Under the pieces are notes generated by a model. The model did not search any database and was not told where the DNA came from. It worked only from the letters and a program-made list of their open reading frames with translations. Of a DNA stretch of 64,000 nt, positions 43,674 through 53,027 are shown one piece after another (positions within the stretch are counted from its first letter, which is position 1; each line of letters opens with the position of its first letter). The position numbers were made by a program, and so were the translations under genes. The DNA comes from Thermodesulfomicrobium sp. WS. Its GTDB lineage: Bacteria; Desulfobacterota; Desulfovibrionia; Desulfovibrionales; Desulfomicrobiaceae. The stretch lies in the NCBI RefSeq assembly GCF_027925145.1, contig NZ_AP027130.1:310001-374000 (forward strand). Direction: 5' to 3'.

Positions 43674-44534
43674 ATGGAAGCGAAAACCATCATTTTCGTG
43701 ATTGTTGCTTTGATCCTTGCCCCCATCGTGGGCGGTTTGCTGGCAGGGCTCGATCGTCGGCTCACGGCCTGGTGCCAGGGGCGTTTTGGCCCGCCCATCT
43801 TGCAGCCTTTCTACGATGTCTTCAAATTGCTGGGCAAAGACCGCCAGGCGGTGAATACGTGGCAGATCTTCTGCGCCCACATCTACCTCATCGCCTCCAT
43901 GCTCTCCTTGGCCCTGTTCGTCATCCAGGGCGACCTGCTCATGATCTTCTTTGTCATGACCATCGGTGCGGTGTTCATGGTGGTGGGCGCACTGTCCACG
44001 CCGTCGCCGTATTCTCAGATCGGGGCGCAGCGTGAGCTCATCCAGATGCTCACCTACGAGCCGCTCTTGGTCATCGTGTTCGTGGGCATCTACTTCGTGA
44101 CCGGGAGCTTTAAGATCAGCGACATCCTGGCTTATGAGCGGCCCATCTTCCTCATGCTGCCGTTGCTCTATTTGGTGCTCACCTTCGCCTTGACCATCAA
44201 GCTGCGCAAATCGCCTTTTGATATCTCCGCCTGCCACCATGGGCATCAGGAGATCGTTCGCGGTGTGCTTACCGAGTATTCGGGACCGTACCTGGCCATT
44301 TTGGAAATCGCCCATTGGTATGACATCATCCTCATTTTGGCCATCTGCAGCCTCTTTTGGAGCACCAGTGCCATTGGAATGATCATGCTCCTGGGGATTA
44401 CGTACCTGGCGGAGATCGCCATCGACAATATCACCCCGCGCATGACGTGGAAATGGATGCTCACCTACGTGTGGGCCGTGGGGATTACGTTGTCTCTCTT
44501 CAACATGGCGCTCCTTTACGCCAAGAGCTTCTAG
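43674..44534 (+). CDS. echB: Ech hydrogenase subunit EchB (NuoH-like)
   Basis: The 286-residue membrane protein has about eight TM helices. It shows the NuoH/HyfC family features GPPILQPFYDVFKLLGKD near the N-terminus, SPYSQIGAQRELIQMLTYEP, and KSPFDISACHHGHQEIVRG with the conserved acidic residue (E near ..GVLTEYSG). It anchors the hydrogenase peripheral arm to the membrane arm, as NuoH does in complex I. It directly follows echA and is followed by echC after 15 bp. Confidence 0.95.
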   Translation: MEAKTIIFVIVALILAPIVGGLLAGLDRRLTAWCQGRFGPPILQPFYDVFKLLGKDRQAVNTWQIFCAHIYLIASMLSLALFVIQGDLLMIFFVMTIGAVFMVVGALSTPSPYSQIGAQRELIQMLTYEPLLVIVFVGIYFVTGSFKISDILAYERPIFLMLPLLYLVLTFALTIKLRKSPFDISACHHGHQEIVRGVLTEYSGPYLAILEIAHWYDIILILAICSLFWSTSAIGMIMLLGITYLAEIAIDNITPRMTWKWMLTYVWAVGITLSLFNMALLYAKSF

Positions 44535-44549
44535 GAACAGGAGACTGGT

Positions 44550-45074
44550 ATGGGATTCTTCAAAAATTTGGTAGAAACCTCGCGCGTCAAGTCTCCGTGG
44601 ATCGTGCATTTCGATTGCGGAAGCTGCAACGGTTGCGACATTGAAATTCTGGCGTGTCTGACTCCCCTCTATGATGTGGAGCGCTTTGGCATCCTCAACA
44701 TTGGAAACCCCAAGCATGCGGACATCCTTGTGGTGTCAGGAACGGTCAATCATCGCAATGCCAAGGCCCTGCGCAATGTCTACGATCAGATGCCTGAGCC
44801 CCGGGTTGTGATCGCCATCGGCGCTTGCGGCACTTCCGGCGGTATTTTCCGCGAGGCCTACAATGTGGTTGGCGGCGTGGACAAGGTCATCCCGGTGGAC
44901 GTGTACGTGCCGGGCTGTCCGGCCAAGCCGGAAGCCATCATCGATGGCGTGGTCCTGGCCCTGGGGAAGCTCAAAGAGCGCCGCAGCACCAAGGATACCG
45001 ACGCCTTGGCCGAGGAGCTGCACAAGGCTCGGGAATTCTATGCAAACCGTGAAGACCGTCAGGTGGTGGAGTAA
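44550..45074 (+). CDS. echC: Ech hydrogenase small subunit EchC (NuoB-like, proximal [4Fe-4S])
   Basis: The 174-residue protein has the proximal-cluster ligands CGSCNGCD near residue 26, then IGACGTSGG and VPGCPAKPEAI. It is homologous to NuoB/hydrogenase small subunits and would carry the cluster next to the [NiFe] site of EchE. A GGAG ribosome site precedes the ATG. The order EchC, EchD, EchE and EchF is that of Methanosarcina and Desulfovibrio Ech. Confidence 0.96.
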   Translation: MGFFKNLVETSRVKSPWIVHFDCGSCNGCDIEILACLTPLYDVERFGILNIGNPKHADILVVSGTVNHRNAKALRNVYDQMPEPRVVIAIGACGTSGGIFREAYNVVGGVDKVIPVDVYVPGCPAKPEAIIDGVVLALGKLKERRSTKDTDALAEELHKAREFYANREDRQVVE

Positions 45075-45077
45075 GCC

Positions 45078-45458
45078 ATGGCCTTGGAAACCAAGAATAT
45101 CGCGAAAAACCAGCTTCTTGCTGAAGTGAAATCCCTCAAGGCGCAAGGGTACCGTTTCGTCACCATGAGTTGCGTGGATTTGGGAGACGGCTTCGATCTC
45201 CTGTATCATTTCGACCGCGATCTGCAGATGACGCATCTGCGCATCACGGTGCTCAAAGGCGATACGGTGCCGAGCATTTCGGGAATTTATTTTGCGGCCC
45301 TATGCATTGAAAACGAAACCAAGGACCATTTTGGGATCTCCTTCGATGGTCTGGTGCTGGATTTTGGCGGTCATTTCTATCTGGAAGAGGAAGTCAAGCG
45401 CTATCCCTTCTGCAAGGTGTCCGTACAGGAATCCCAAGCTCCCAAGGAGGGCAACTGA
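45078..45458 (+). CDS. echD: Ech hydrogenase subunit EchD (NuoC-like)
   Basis: The 126-residue soluble subunit belongs to the 30-kDa/NuoC family in short form. The conserved patch DLGDGFDLLYHFDRDLQMTHLRITV (split: DLGDGFDLLYHF, DLQMTHLRITV) and the C-terminal hydrophobic strands are visible. It is a small structural subunit that lies with EchE in the peripheral arm. Its stop overlaps the echE start (TGATG). It lacks the longer C-terminus of Nuo complex NuoC, as expected for Ech. Confidence 0.9.
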   Translation: MALETKNIAKNQLLAEVKSLKAQGYRFVTMSCVDLGDGFDLLYHFDRDLQMTHLRITVLKGDTVPSISGIYFAALCIENETKDHFGISFDGLVLDFGGHFYLEEEVKRYPFCKVSVQESQAPKEGN

Positions 45459-46534
45459 TGTCCACCATCATTCCTTTTGGACCGCAGCATCCGGTTCTGC
45501 CGGAACCGCTCCATCTCAAGATTACCCTGAAGGACGAGATCGTCACCGAGGCCATCCCCATGCTCGGCTACGTGCATCGGGGGCTGGAGACCTTGGTGTC
45601 TTTGAAAGACATGGACCAGATGGTGCAGGTGGTGGAGCGGGTATGCGGCATCTGCAGCTGCATCCATGCCCACACCTACTGCATGTGCGTGGAGGGCCTT
45701 TTGGGCATCGAGGTGCCCCAGCGCGCTGAATTCCTGCGCATCATCTGGTCGGAACTGCACCGCATGCATTCGCACCTCTTGTGGCTGGGCCTTTTGGCGG
45801 ACGCCTTTGGCATGGAGAGCCTGTTCATGCATTGCTGGCGCATCCGCGAACGGGTCATGGACGTCATGGAGGCCACGGCGGGCAACCGCGTCATCATCTC
45901 GGTCAATAAGGTGGGTGGCGTGCGCCGCGACCTGTCGGCGGACCAGATCCGCTGGATCCGTCAGGTCATCGACGAGCTGGAAGCCGAGCTCGACAAGATC
46001 AAACCCGTGCTCACCAACGACTACACGGTGAAGAAACGCACCGTGGGCGTGGGCGTGCTCACCAAGGAGCAGGCTTACGAACTGGGTGCCGTGGGCCCCA
46101 CGCTGCGCGGCTCGGGCGTTGCCCAGGACGTGCGCATGACCGGTTACGGGGCCTACAAGTACGTGGACTTCGAGCCGGTGGTGGAGACGGACGGCGACTC
46201 GTGGGCCCGTACGATGGTGCGCTTCCGGGAGCTCTACCAGGCCATCGACATCGTGCGCCAGCTCATCAACAAACTCCCGGACGGCGAGATCAGTGTGAAG
46301 GTCAAGGCCGCCAAGCCGGAAGGCGAGATCGTCTGCCGCTCGGAGCAGCCCCGCGGTGAGCTCATGTACTACGTCAAGGGAAATGGCTCCAAGTTCTTGG
46401 AGCGGGTGCGCATCCGCACCCCCACATTTGCCAATGTGCCGCCCCTTCTGGCCATGCTCCCGGGCATCGAGATGGCCGACGTGCCGGTGGTGGCTTTGTC
46501 TATCGACCCGTGCATCAGCTGCACGGAGCGCTAA
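45458..46534 (+). CDS. echE: Ech hydrogenase large catalytic subunit EchE ([NiFe])
   Basis: The 358-residue NuoD-like hydrogenase large subunit carries the [NiFe] ligands: RVCGICSCIHAH (N-terminal CxxC) and DPCISCTER at the C-terminus (DPCxxC). It belongs to group 4 (membrane-bound energy-converting) hydrogenases. All four nickel ligands are ordinary cysteines, so there is no selenocysteine form. The short tail after CTER suggests little C-terminal processing, as in Ech. Catalysis interconverts H+ and H2 with ferredoxin electrons arriving via EchF and EchC. Confidence 0.96.
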   Translation: MSTIIPFGPQHPVLPEPLHLKITLKDEIVTEAIPMLGYVHRGLETLVSLKDMDQMVQVVERVCGICSCIHAHTYCMCVEGLLGIEVPQRAEFLRIIWSELHRMHSHLLWLGLLADAFGMESLFMHCWRIRERVMDVMEATAGNRVIISVNKVGGVRRDLSADQIRWIRQVIDELEAELDKIKPVLTNDYTVKKRTVGVGVLTKEQAYELGAVGPTLRGSGVAQDVRMTGYGAYKYVDFEPVVETDGDSWARTMVRFRELYQAIDIVRQLINKLPDGEISVKVKAAKPEGEIVCRSEQPRGELMYYVKGNGSKFLERVRIRTPTFANVPPLLAMLPGIEMADVPVVALSIDPCISCTER

Positions 46535-46545
46535 AGGAGGATACC

Positions 46546-46914
46546 ATGTTCGACATGACACGAACCATCATTGAGAACTTTTTCTCCAAGGCGCATACAC
46601 GGCTCTATCCCTTCCAGACCCGTGAGCCGTTTCCCAATGTGCGGGGAAATCTCTTCAACAATATCGAAGAGTGCATCCTCTGCGGCATGTGCCAGAAGAA
46701 ATGTCCTTCCCAGTGCATCACAGTAGATAAAGACGCCAAAACCTGGCAGGTAGATCCATATGCCTGTGTGTACTGTGGGATTTGCGTGGAGAACTGTCCG
46801 GTCAATTGCCTCTATATGGAAAGCCCGTACCGTAAGCCTACAGCAGAGAAGGTCATGAACCGGATGGTGCAGGTGAAAGGTCCGGAGAAGAAAAAGAAGA
46901 CAGCAGAAAAATAA
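46546..46914 (+). CDS. echF: Ech hydrogenase subunit EchF (2x[4Fe-4S] ferredoxin-like)
   Basis: The 122-residue subunit starts at ATG 46546 with AAAGGAGG 5 nt upstream. Two cluster motifs are ECILCGMCQKKCPSQC and ACVYCGICVENCPVNC, each CxxCxxCxxxC(P). It is homologous to NuoI/HycF and carries electrons from ferredoxin to EchC. The C-terminus is a lysine-rich tail (PEKKKKTAEK). It is the last gene of echABCDEF and is followed by a strong terminator hairpin. Confidence 0.95.
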   Translation: MFDMTRTIIENFFSKAHTRLYPFQTREPFPNVRGNLFNNIEECILCGMCQKKCPSQCITVDKDAKTWQVDPYACVYCGICVENCPVNCLYMESPYRKPTAEKVMNRMVQVKGPEKKKKTAEK

Positions 46915-46938
46915 TGCCATCCCGGATGGATGTTTGTG

Positions 46939-46962
46939 TTGGGGCCGCGCTTGCGGCCCCAA
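46939..46962. terminator. Rho-independent terminator after echF
   Basis: TTGGGGCCGC (46939-46948) and GCGGCCCCAA (46953-46962) form a perfect 10-bp GC-rich stem with a GCTT tetraloop. TGCTTTTGGTTT follows as an imperfect U-rich tail. It ends the ech operon, 24 bp after the echF stop. Confidence 0.85.
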
Positions 46963-47070
46963 TGCTTTTGGTTTGGAAGATCCCGCGAAGAAGTTCTTGC
47001 CGTCCGGACTGCGCTTCGCCTACATACGTGGGGCACGTTTCCATGTATTTTCTATTGTTGAGGAGGTGTT

Positions 47071-47658
47071 ATGGCTGCCAAGAAGGTTTTGATGCTCGTG
47101 GGTGATTTCGTGGAAGATTACGAGGTCATGGTTCCGTTTCAGATGCTGCTCATGGTGGGGCACGAGGTCCACGCCGTCTGTCCTGGGAAAAAGGCGGGCG
47201 AGCAGGTGCGCACGGCGGTGCACGACTTCGAGGGGGATCAGACCTACACGGAAAAGCCTGGACACAACTTTACGCTCACCGCGACGTTCGACGAAGTGCG
47301 CCCGGAAGACTATGACGGCTTGGTGATCCCTGGCGGTCGGGCCCCGGAGTACATCCGCCTCAATCCGCGGGTTTTGGAGATCGTGCGTCACTTTGCTGCT
47401 GCCAAGAAACCGGTGGCCTCCATTTGCCACGGCCAGCAGGTGCTCGTGGCTGCGGGTGTGGTGCAGGGCTGCCAGTGCACGGCCTACCCCGCGGTCCGTC
47501 CGGACCTGGAGGCTGCAGGCGCCACGTGGGCGGAGGTCAACGCAACCTTCACCAATGCGGTGGTGGATGGTTGGCTGGTGACGGCTCCCGCGTGGCCGGC
47601 CCATCCGCAATGGATGCGGGCCTTTGTGGAACTTTTGGGGACCCGAATCGAGGCGTAG
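47071..47658 (+). CDS. DJ-1/PfpI family protein
   Basis: The 195-residue protein is preceded by AGGAGG before the ATG. A class I glutamine amidotransferase-like fold: [22 protein letters not shown] with the conserved acidic residue, [13 protein letters not shown], and the nucleophile elbow [14 protein letters not shown] with the reactive cysteine. Family members are stress proteins, deglycase/glyoxalase-like enzymes or proteases; activity cannot be assigned from sequence. It is separate from the ech operon (terminator between) and ends at another strong terminator. Confidence 0.9.
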   Translation: MAAKKVLMLVGDFVEDYEVMVPFQMLLMVGHEVHAVCPGKKAGEQVRTAVHDFEGDQTYTEKPGHNFTLTATFDEVRPEDYDGLVIPGGRAPEYIRLNPRVLEIVRHFAAAKKPVASICHGQQVLVAAGVVQGCQCTAYPAVRPDLEAAGATWAEVNATFTNAVVDGWLVTAPAWPAHPQWMRAFVELLGTRIEA

Positions 47659-47668
47659 GGATTAAACC

Positions 47669-47691
47669 GGGGGGCGGCTGCCCCCCTTTTT
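47669..47691. terminator. Rho-independent terminator between DJ-1 gene and ACS-like gene
   Basis: GGGGGGC (47669-47675), loop GGCT, GCCCCCC (47680-47686), then TTTTTA. A classic strong intrinsic terminator for the plus-strand DJ-1 gene; the last T residues overlap the stop codon of the convergent ACS-like gene. Confidence 0.93.
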
Positions 47692-49549
47692 ATTCGTTTT
47701 CTTGGGCCTTGAGAGCGGCGCGGTCGGGAGCACCGTTGTCGGTGCGCGGGATGGCCTCCACGAAGACCACCGAGCGCAGTACCGCCACGGGCCCGATTTC
47801 TTTGCGTACATGCTGGCGGAGCAGGCGGATGATCTCGCCGGGATCCTCCAGGGCGGCAAATTCCGGGGTGAGGACCACGAACGCCTTGGCCACCTCGCCT
47901 TTGATGCGGTCCGGCACGCCGATGACCGCAGCCGCGGCCACCGCCTTGTGGGTTGTAAGCGCGAGCTCGATCTCGGCGCAGCTTAAGCGGTGGCCGGCGA
48001 TATTGAGCACCGCATCCGCCCGTCCGTGGATGTGGATGAGGCCGTCTTCGTCGCGCACCGCCAGATCGCCGGTATCAAATTGTCCATGCTGCCAGGCGGA
48101 CGGGGCTTCGCCGGCTTCGTGGACGCACTCCAGGGGCATGGACGGCCAGGGACGGGTAATGACAAGGCGGCCCACGACGCCGCTGGGCACGCTCGCCCCT
48201 TGGGCATCGACGATGTCTGCGCTGATGCCGGGAAGGGGGCGATGCACGGAGCCGGGCTTGAGGACCGACACCGGGAAGGGGGAGATCATGCAGCAGCCGG
48301 TCTCGGTCTGCCACCAGGTGTCCAGCAGTGGGCAGCGGGAGTGGCCGACATTTTTGTAGAGCCACAGCCATGCCTCCACCCCGAGGGCTTCGCCGGCAGA
48401 GGCCAGCAGCCGCAGGGTGGAGAGGTCGTGCATGGCCGGGTACTGGTCGCCGTAGCGCATGAGCATGCGGATGATGGTGGGCGCGGTGTAGAGGATGGTG
48501 ACCCCGTAACGGTCCACGATGTCCCACATGCGGTCTGCCTGGGGATAGAGGGGGTGCCCCTCGTACATGACCGTGGTGGTGCCGGCGAGCATGGGACCGT
48601 AGAGCACGTAGCTGTGTCCGGTGATCCAGGCCATGTCGCTGGTGCACCAAAAGATGTCCGTGGGCTTGATGTCGAAGAGCCACAAGAGTGTGCGCGCCAG
48701 GGCCACCATGTAGCCTGCATGTCCATGGACCACGGCCTTGCGTCGGCCACTATCTTCCGAGGTGGAGAGGATGAAGAGCGGATCGTCATGCTGCATGACT
48801 TCGGTGGCGGCTTCCCAGCGCTCCCGGCGCACCACGGCGTCGTAGTCCAGGTCGCGGGACTCGCTCATGGGGGTGTCCAAACCCGCCCGGCGCACCACGA
48901 TGACCCCTTCCACGAAATCGCATCCGGTTTCCAAGGCTTCGTCCACCATGCCTTTGAGGGGAACGAGGCGGCCGCCCCGATAGAAGCCGTCGGCGGTGAT
49001 GACGATGCGCGGCCGCAGTTCCTGGATACGGCTGCGCAGGGCCTTGGCGGAAAACCCCGGAAATACGGCGCAGTGCACCGCGCCGATCTTGGCCGTGGCG
49101 AGCATGGCAAAGGCGGTTTGGGGAAGCAGCGGCAGGAAGAGGAGTACGCGGTCGCCCTTGCGCAGCCCCAGGGAGCGCAGGGCATTGGCCAGTTTGTTCA
49201 CCTCGCGGTACACCTCGTAGTAGGTGTATTTGCGGGTGTCTCCGGCTTCGCCTTCCCAAATGAGGGCGAGCTTGTTCTTCGTCCCGGTGGCGATGTGCCG
49301 GTCCAGGCAGTTGTGGACGATATTGGTCTGCGCCCCCACAAACCAGCGGGGAGAGGGCGCAGTCATATCGAGGACCGTGTCCCACTTGCGGAACCATTCC
49401 AGTTCCTGGGCCGCTTCTTCCCAGTACGCCAATGGGTCTTGGGCAGCGGCGGCGTGGGCTCGGGAGAGTTGGTGAGGGTTGACATTGGCCTCGATGACGA
49501 GCTGCGGGAGAGGCCGAAAGACCCGTTCAGCGTGGGAGGGGACGATCAT
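47690..49549 (-). CDS. Acetyl-CoA synthetase-like ANL protein with degenerate P-loop and A10 motifs
   Basis: The 619-residue ACS-family protein starts at ATG 49549 (AGGAG 6 nt upstream). Several ACS motifs are intact: WFVGAQTNIVHNCLDRH, AVFPGFSAKALRSRI, TSDMAWITGHSYVLYGPM (split), WWQTETGC and GRADAVLNIAGHRLSCAEIE. The P-loop that should read TSGSTGxPKG is instead TSEDSGRRKA (about residue 262). The C-terminal catalytic-lysine motif that should read KTRSGK is RTDNGAPDR, with no lysine at that position. No frameshift or stop disrupts the gene. It may be a non-acetate ligase, a regulatory protein or an early pseudoenzyme; activity as canonical acetyl-CoA synthetase is doubtful. Confidence 0.8.
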   Translation of the reverse strand: MIVPSHAERVFRPLPQLVIEANVNPHQLSRAHAAAAQDPLAYWEEAAQELEWFRKWDTVLDMTAPSPRWFVGAQTNIVHNCLDRHIATGTKNKLALIWEGEAGDTRKYTYYEVYREVNKLANALRSLGLRKGDRVLLFLPLLPQTAFAMLATAKIGAVHCAVFPGFSAKALRSRIQELRPRIVITADGFYRGGRLVPLKGMVDEALETGCDFVEGVIVVRRAGLDTPMSESRDLDYDAVVRRERWEAATEVMQHDDPLFILSTSEDSGRRKAVVHGHAGYMVALARTLLWLFDIKPTDIFWCTSDMAWITGHSYVLYGPMLAGTTTVMYEGHPLYPQADRMWDIVDRYGVTILYTAPTIIRMLMRYGDQYPAMHDLSTLRLLASAGEALGVEAWLWLYKNVGHSRCPLLDTWWQTETGCCMISPFPVSVLKPGSVHRPLPGISADIVDAQGASVPSGVVGRLVITRPWPSMPLECVHEAGEAPSAWQHGQFDTGDLAVRDEDGLIHIHGRADAVLNIAGHRLSCAEIELALTTHKAVAAAAVIGVPDRIKGEVAKAFVVLTPEFAALEDPGEIIRLLRQHVRKEIGPVAVLRSVVFVEAIPRTDNGAPDRAALKAQENE

Positions 49550-49578
49550 AGGGGGCTCCTGCCATTGGCCATGATTGG

Positions 49579-50433
49579 CTAAAATTGAAGAATCTTTTTG
49601 AGCTCGCCCACCCGGCGGCGGCTTACGGGAAGTTCGATGCGCTTGCGGCCTGCGGTGCGCAGGAGGAAATTGCCGCCAGGCATGGAGGCGATCTCGGTCA
49701 CCATGTCGAGATTGACGAGGTATTTGCGGTGCACCCGGCAAAAGCCGTGGGGACCCAGGCGCGCTTCGAGATTTTTGAGGCGGTAGGAGGTGAGGTAGCG
49801 CTCGGTGGCCGTGTGCACGAAACTATAATCTTCCGACGCCTCTACATAGACGATCTGCGTATAGGGGATGAGGATGTGGCGGCCGTCTTGGTTCACGGGT
49901 AATTTTTCGATCTCCGGAGGCCGGACTTGGGCCGGGTCCCAGGCCTGGCGCAGGGCATTGACCAAAAGGTCTTCTTCCTCTTCGGCGAGGGCGATTTGCA
50001 CGGTCTCTTCGCTGGTGGCCCGCGCTGGCCGGCCTGGCGGCATGGCCGGGGCCACGGTGGGGGGGATGGGGGCCAGGGCGCGCAGCCGCTCTATGGTGCG
50101 GGCAAAGCGCGTGGCGGTCAGCGGCCGCAAAAGATAGTCCACGGCACCGAGCTCAAAGGCCTCGAAGGCATGTTCTTCGCTTTCCGCGAGAAAGACCACC
50201 GCAGGAGGCCGGCCGCTCAAATGCCGCGCCAGGTCCATGCCGCTTACTCCATGGGGGAGTTCCATGCCCAAAAAGAGGACGTCATAGGGCACGTACGCGA
50301 GCAGTCCCATGGCCTCGAAGGAGGTCACCGCCTCGCCCAGGACGAGAACTTCCTTCACCGGATCAAGGAGTTCCCGGAGGTGGCCGCGCAATTGGGCATC
50401 GGAATGGACGATGAGGGCTTTGAGGTGGCTCAT
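49579..50433 (-). CDS. LytTR-family regulator with pseudo-receiver domain
   Basis: The 284-residue protein has an N-terminal CheY-like domain (about 1-118), a linker rich in Pro/Ala and Glu ([15 protein letters not shown]), and a C-terminal LytTR DNA-binding domain (about 180-284: [47 protein letters not shown]) that contacts DNA by a beta fold. The phosphoacceptor is missing: the DVLFLDxxMP motif reads [10 protein letters not shown] with Gly at residue 56, and the conserved lysine is Arg (LLRPL). It probably signals without phosphorylation or through dimer changes. The start ATG 50433 has only a weak ribosome site. It is adjacent to the ACS-like gene on the same strand. Confidence 0.85.
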   Translation of the reverse strand: MSHLKALIVHSDAQLRGHLRELLDPVKEVLVLGEAVTSFEAMGLLAYVPYDVLFLGMELPHGVSGMDLARHLSGRPPAVVFLAESEEHAFEAFELGAVDYLLRPLTATRFARTIERLRALAPIPPTVAPAMPPGRPARATSEETVQIALAEEEEDLLVNALRQAWDPAQVRPPEIEKLPVNQDGRHILIPYTQIVYVEASEDYSFVHTATERYLTSYRLKNLEARLGPHGFCRVHRKYLVNLDMVTEIASMPGGNFLLRTAGRKRIELPVSRRRVGELKKILQF

Positions 50434-50573
50434 GGCGTCAGGGTATTGGGAACAGTGGACACCCTTTGCTACCCGCAATGGCCGGAGTCTTCAAGGGGGC
50501 AGTGCATGGACAACCAGACAGGGATGCTTTAGAAACGCCTTTCACGTTTTCCGGGGAGGACCGAAGCCCGCTC

Positions 50574-52379
50574 ATGGCACGTCAAGAAAACATCCGCAAC
50601 TTCAGTATCATCGCGCATATCGACCACGGCAAGTCCACGCTGGCGGACCGCATCTTGGAGCTCACCCGCCTCATCGACGAGCGCCAGAAAAAGGACCAAT
50701 ACCTGGACCGCATGGAACTGGAGCAGGAGCGCGGCATCACCATCAAGGCCCAGACCGTGCGCATCCCCTACACCGCCCGGGATGGCCGCTCCTACACCTT
50801 GAACCTCATCGACACCCCGGGCCATGTGGACTTCTCCTACGAAGTCTCCCGGAGCCTGGCGGCCTGCGATGGGGCGCTCTTGGTGGTGGACGCCTCCCAA
50901 GGGGTGGAGGCCCAGACCTTGGCCAACGTGTACCTGGCCTTGGACCATGACCTCGAGGTCATTCCCGTGCTCAACAAGATCGATCTGCCCAGCGCCGAGC
51001 CCGACCGGGTGGCGGCGGAGATCGAAGAGGTCATCGGCCTGGACTGCACGGACATCCTCAAGGTTTCCGCCAAGACCGGCGAGGGGGTGGACGCCCTCTT
51101 GGAGCGGATCATCGCCCAGGTGCCGCCGCCCAGCGGGGACACGGAGGCCCCCTTGCGGGCGCTCATCTTCGATTCGTGGTACGACTCCTACCAGGGCGTG
51201 GTGGTGCTCTTTCGTGTGCTCGACGGTCGCATCTCCCTGGGGCAGCGTATCCGCATGTGGTCCACGGGCAAGGAGTTCGAGGTCACCAAGCTGGGCGTGT
51301 TCTCGCCCGAGGCCGTGGACATCGCCTCCTTGGCCGCCGGCGAGGTGGGCTTCTTGTGCGCCTCCATCAAGGCCTTGCGGGACGCGCCGGTGGGGGACAC
51401 CATCATCGATCCGGCCCGGCCCGCGGAAAAGCCCTTTCCCGGCTTCAAGGCGGTCAAACCCATGGTCTTCTGCGGTCTGTATCCGGTGGAGCCGGCGGAG
51501 TACGACACCTTGAAGTCCGCCCTGGAGAAGCTCCAGCTCAACGACGCGGCCTTGACCTTCGAGCCCGAGACCTCGCAGGCCCTGGGCTTTGGCTTCCGCT
51601 GCGGGTTTTTGGGGCTGCTCCACATGGACGTGATCCAGGAGCGTCTGGAGCGGGAATTCCAGGCCAAGCTCATCGCCACCGCCCCGTCGGTGATCTACCG
51701 GGTAACCCGCACGGACGGTACGGTGCTCGACATCGACAATCCGAGCAAACTTCCCCCGCAGGAGAAGATCGCCGCCATTGCCGAGCCGTATGTACGCATG
51801 GAGATCCATGTGCCGGGGGAGTTCGTGGGCAATGTCATGGGCCTGTGCGAGGAAAAGCGCGGTATCCAGAAGGACATGCGCTATCTGACCTCCACCCGCG
51901 TGGTGCTCACCTATGAGATCCCTTTTGCGGAAATCGTCTATGACTTCTTCGACCGCCTCAAGTCCGTGACCCGGGGCTTTGCCTCCTTGGACTACGAGTT
52001 CTTGGACTTCCGGCCTTCGGACCTGGTGAAGCTCGACATCCTCATCAATGGCGAGCCGGTGGACGCCATGTCCGTCATCGTGCACCGGCAGGCCGCGCCC
52101 TACCGGGGCCGGGCCCTCGCCCTCAAGCTCAAGCGGGTCATCCACCGGCAGCTCTTCGAGATCGTCATCCAGGCGGCCATCGGCGCCAAGATCATCGCCC
52201 GCGAGCGGGTGGCGCCCTTGCGCAAGGACGTCACGGCCAAATGCTATGGCGGTGACATCACCCGCAAGCGCAAGCTCCTGGAAAAGCAAAAAGAAGGCAA
52301 AAAACGTATGAAACGCATGGGCAGCGTGGAAATCCCCCAGGAGGCCTTTTTGGCCGCCCTGCAACCCGGGGACGAGTAG
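50574..52379 (+). CDS. lepA: Elongation factor 4 (LepA)
   Basis: The 601-residue translational GTPase has G-domain motifs [45 protein letters not shown] and SAKTG, followed by EF-G-like domains and the LepA-specific C-terminal domain ([21 protein letters not shown], split; [13 protein letters not shown]). It back-translocates or remodels stalled ribosomes. Length matches E. coli LepA (599). I chose ATG 50574 ([19 protein letters not shown]) by homology; the frame is open upstream to 50466. lepB follows 41 bp downstream, the typical lepA-lepB pair. Confidence 0.97.
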   Translation: MARQENIRNFSIIAHIDHGKSTLADRILELTRLIDERQKKDQYLDRMELEQERGITIKAQTVRIPYTARDGRSYTLNLIDTPGHVDFSYEVSRSLAACDGALLVVDASQGVEAQTLANVYLALDHDLEVIPVLNKIDLPSAEPDRVAAEIEEVIGLDCTDILKVSAKTGEGVDALLERIIAQVPPPSGDTEAPLRALIFDSWYDSYQGVVVLFRVLDGRISLGQRIRMWSTGKEFEVTKLGVFSPEAVDIASLAAGEVGFLCASIKALRDAPVGDTIIDPARPAEKPFPGFKAVKPMVFCGLYPVEPAEYDTLKSALEKLQLNDAALTFEPETSQALGFGFRCGFLGLLHMDVIQERLEREFQAKLIATAPSVIYRVTRTDGTVLDIDNPSKLPPQEKIAAIAEPYVRMEIHVPGEFVGNVMGLCEEKRGIQKDMRYLTSTRVVLTYEIPFAEIVYDFFDRLKSVTRGFASLDYEFLDFRPSDLVKLDILINGEPVDAMSVIVHRQAAPYRGRALALKLKRVIHRQLFEIVIQAAIGAKIIARERVAPLRKDVTAKCYGGDITRKRKLLEKQKEGKKRMKRMGSVEIPQEAFLAALQPGDE

Positions 52380-52420
52380 GCTGCCACTCTCTGTATCTCC
52401 TCATCAATTCGGGATGTATC

Positions 52421-53023
52421 ATGAACCCTCGTTGGCAAACATTGCTCAAAGAATATGTGGAGGCATTGCTCATTGCACTCCTCCTCGCCTTCGTGATCCG
52501 CTCGTTCGTCGTGCAGGCATTCAAGATCCCTTCGGGATCCATGCTCCAGACCCTGCAGATCGGCGATCATCTCCTGGTCAATAAATTCCTCTATGGCATC
52601 AAAGTCCCATTTACCCACGCCTTCATCACCCAATTCGACGGCCCCAAACACGGGGACATCATCGTCTTCGAATTCCCGGAAGATCCTTCCAAGGATTTCA
52701 TCAAACGGGTGATCGGTGTTCCTGGAGATGTTATCGAGGTGCGGGACAAACAGGTGTACCGCAACGGCGAGCTGCTTCACGAGCCCTACGTGCAGCACAC
52801 CGACCCCCGGACCAATGTGCCCAAGCGCGACAATTTCGGCCCCGTGACCGTGCCCCAAGGCAAGTACTTCGTCATGGGGGACAACCGCGACGAATCCTAC
52901 GATTCGCGGTTTTGGGGGTTTGTGGACCGCGCCGCCATCGAGGGCAAGGCCTGGATCCTCTATTGGTCCTGGGAGGGATTGACCTCCATCCGCTGGGAGC
53001 GCATCGGCCGTTTGGTGGAGTGA
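52421..53023 (+). CDS. lepB: Signal peptidase I
   Basis: The 200-residue protein has one N-terminal membrane helix (EALLIALLLAFVIRSFVVQAF) and the catalytic serine box FKIPSGSMLQTLQIGDHLLV, the lysine box DFIKRVIGVPGDVIEV and the YFVMGDNRDESYDSRFWG (split) C-terminal box of S26A peptidases. It releases secreted proteins by cutting signal peptides at the periplasmic side. It is in an operon with lepA upstream and comM 4 bp downstream. Confidence 0.96.
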   Translation: MNPRWQTLLKEYVEALLIALLLAFVIRSFVVQAFKIPSGSMLQTLQIGDHLLVNKFLYGIKVPFTHAFITQFDGPKHGDIIVFEFPEDPSKDFIKRVIGVPGDVIEVRDKQVYRNGELLHEPYVQHTDPRTNVPKRDNFGPVTVPQGKYFVMGDNRDESYDSRFWGFVDRAAIEGKAWILYWSWEGLTSIRWERIGRLVE

Positions 53024-53027
53024 GCGT

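Noticed and set aside
45458-46534. Selenocysteine in the EchE nickel site
   Set aside because: All nickel ligands are encoded as ordinary cysteines (CGIC, CISC) and there is no in-frame TGA.
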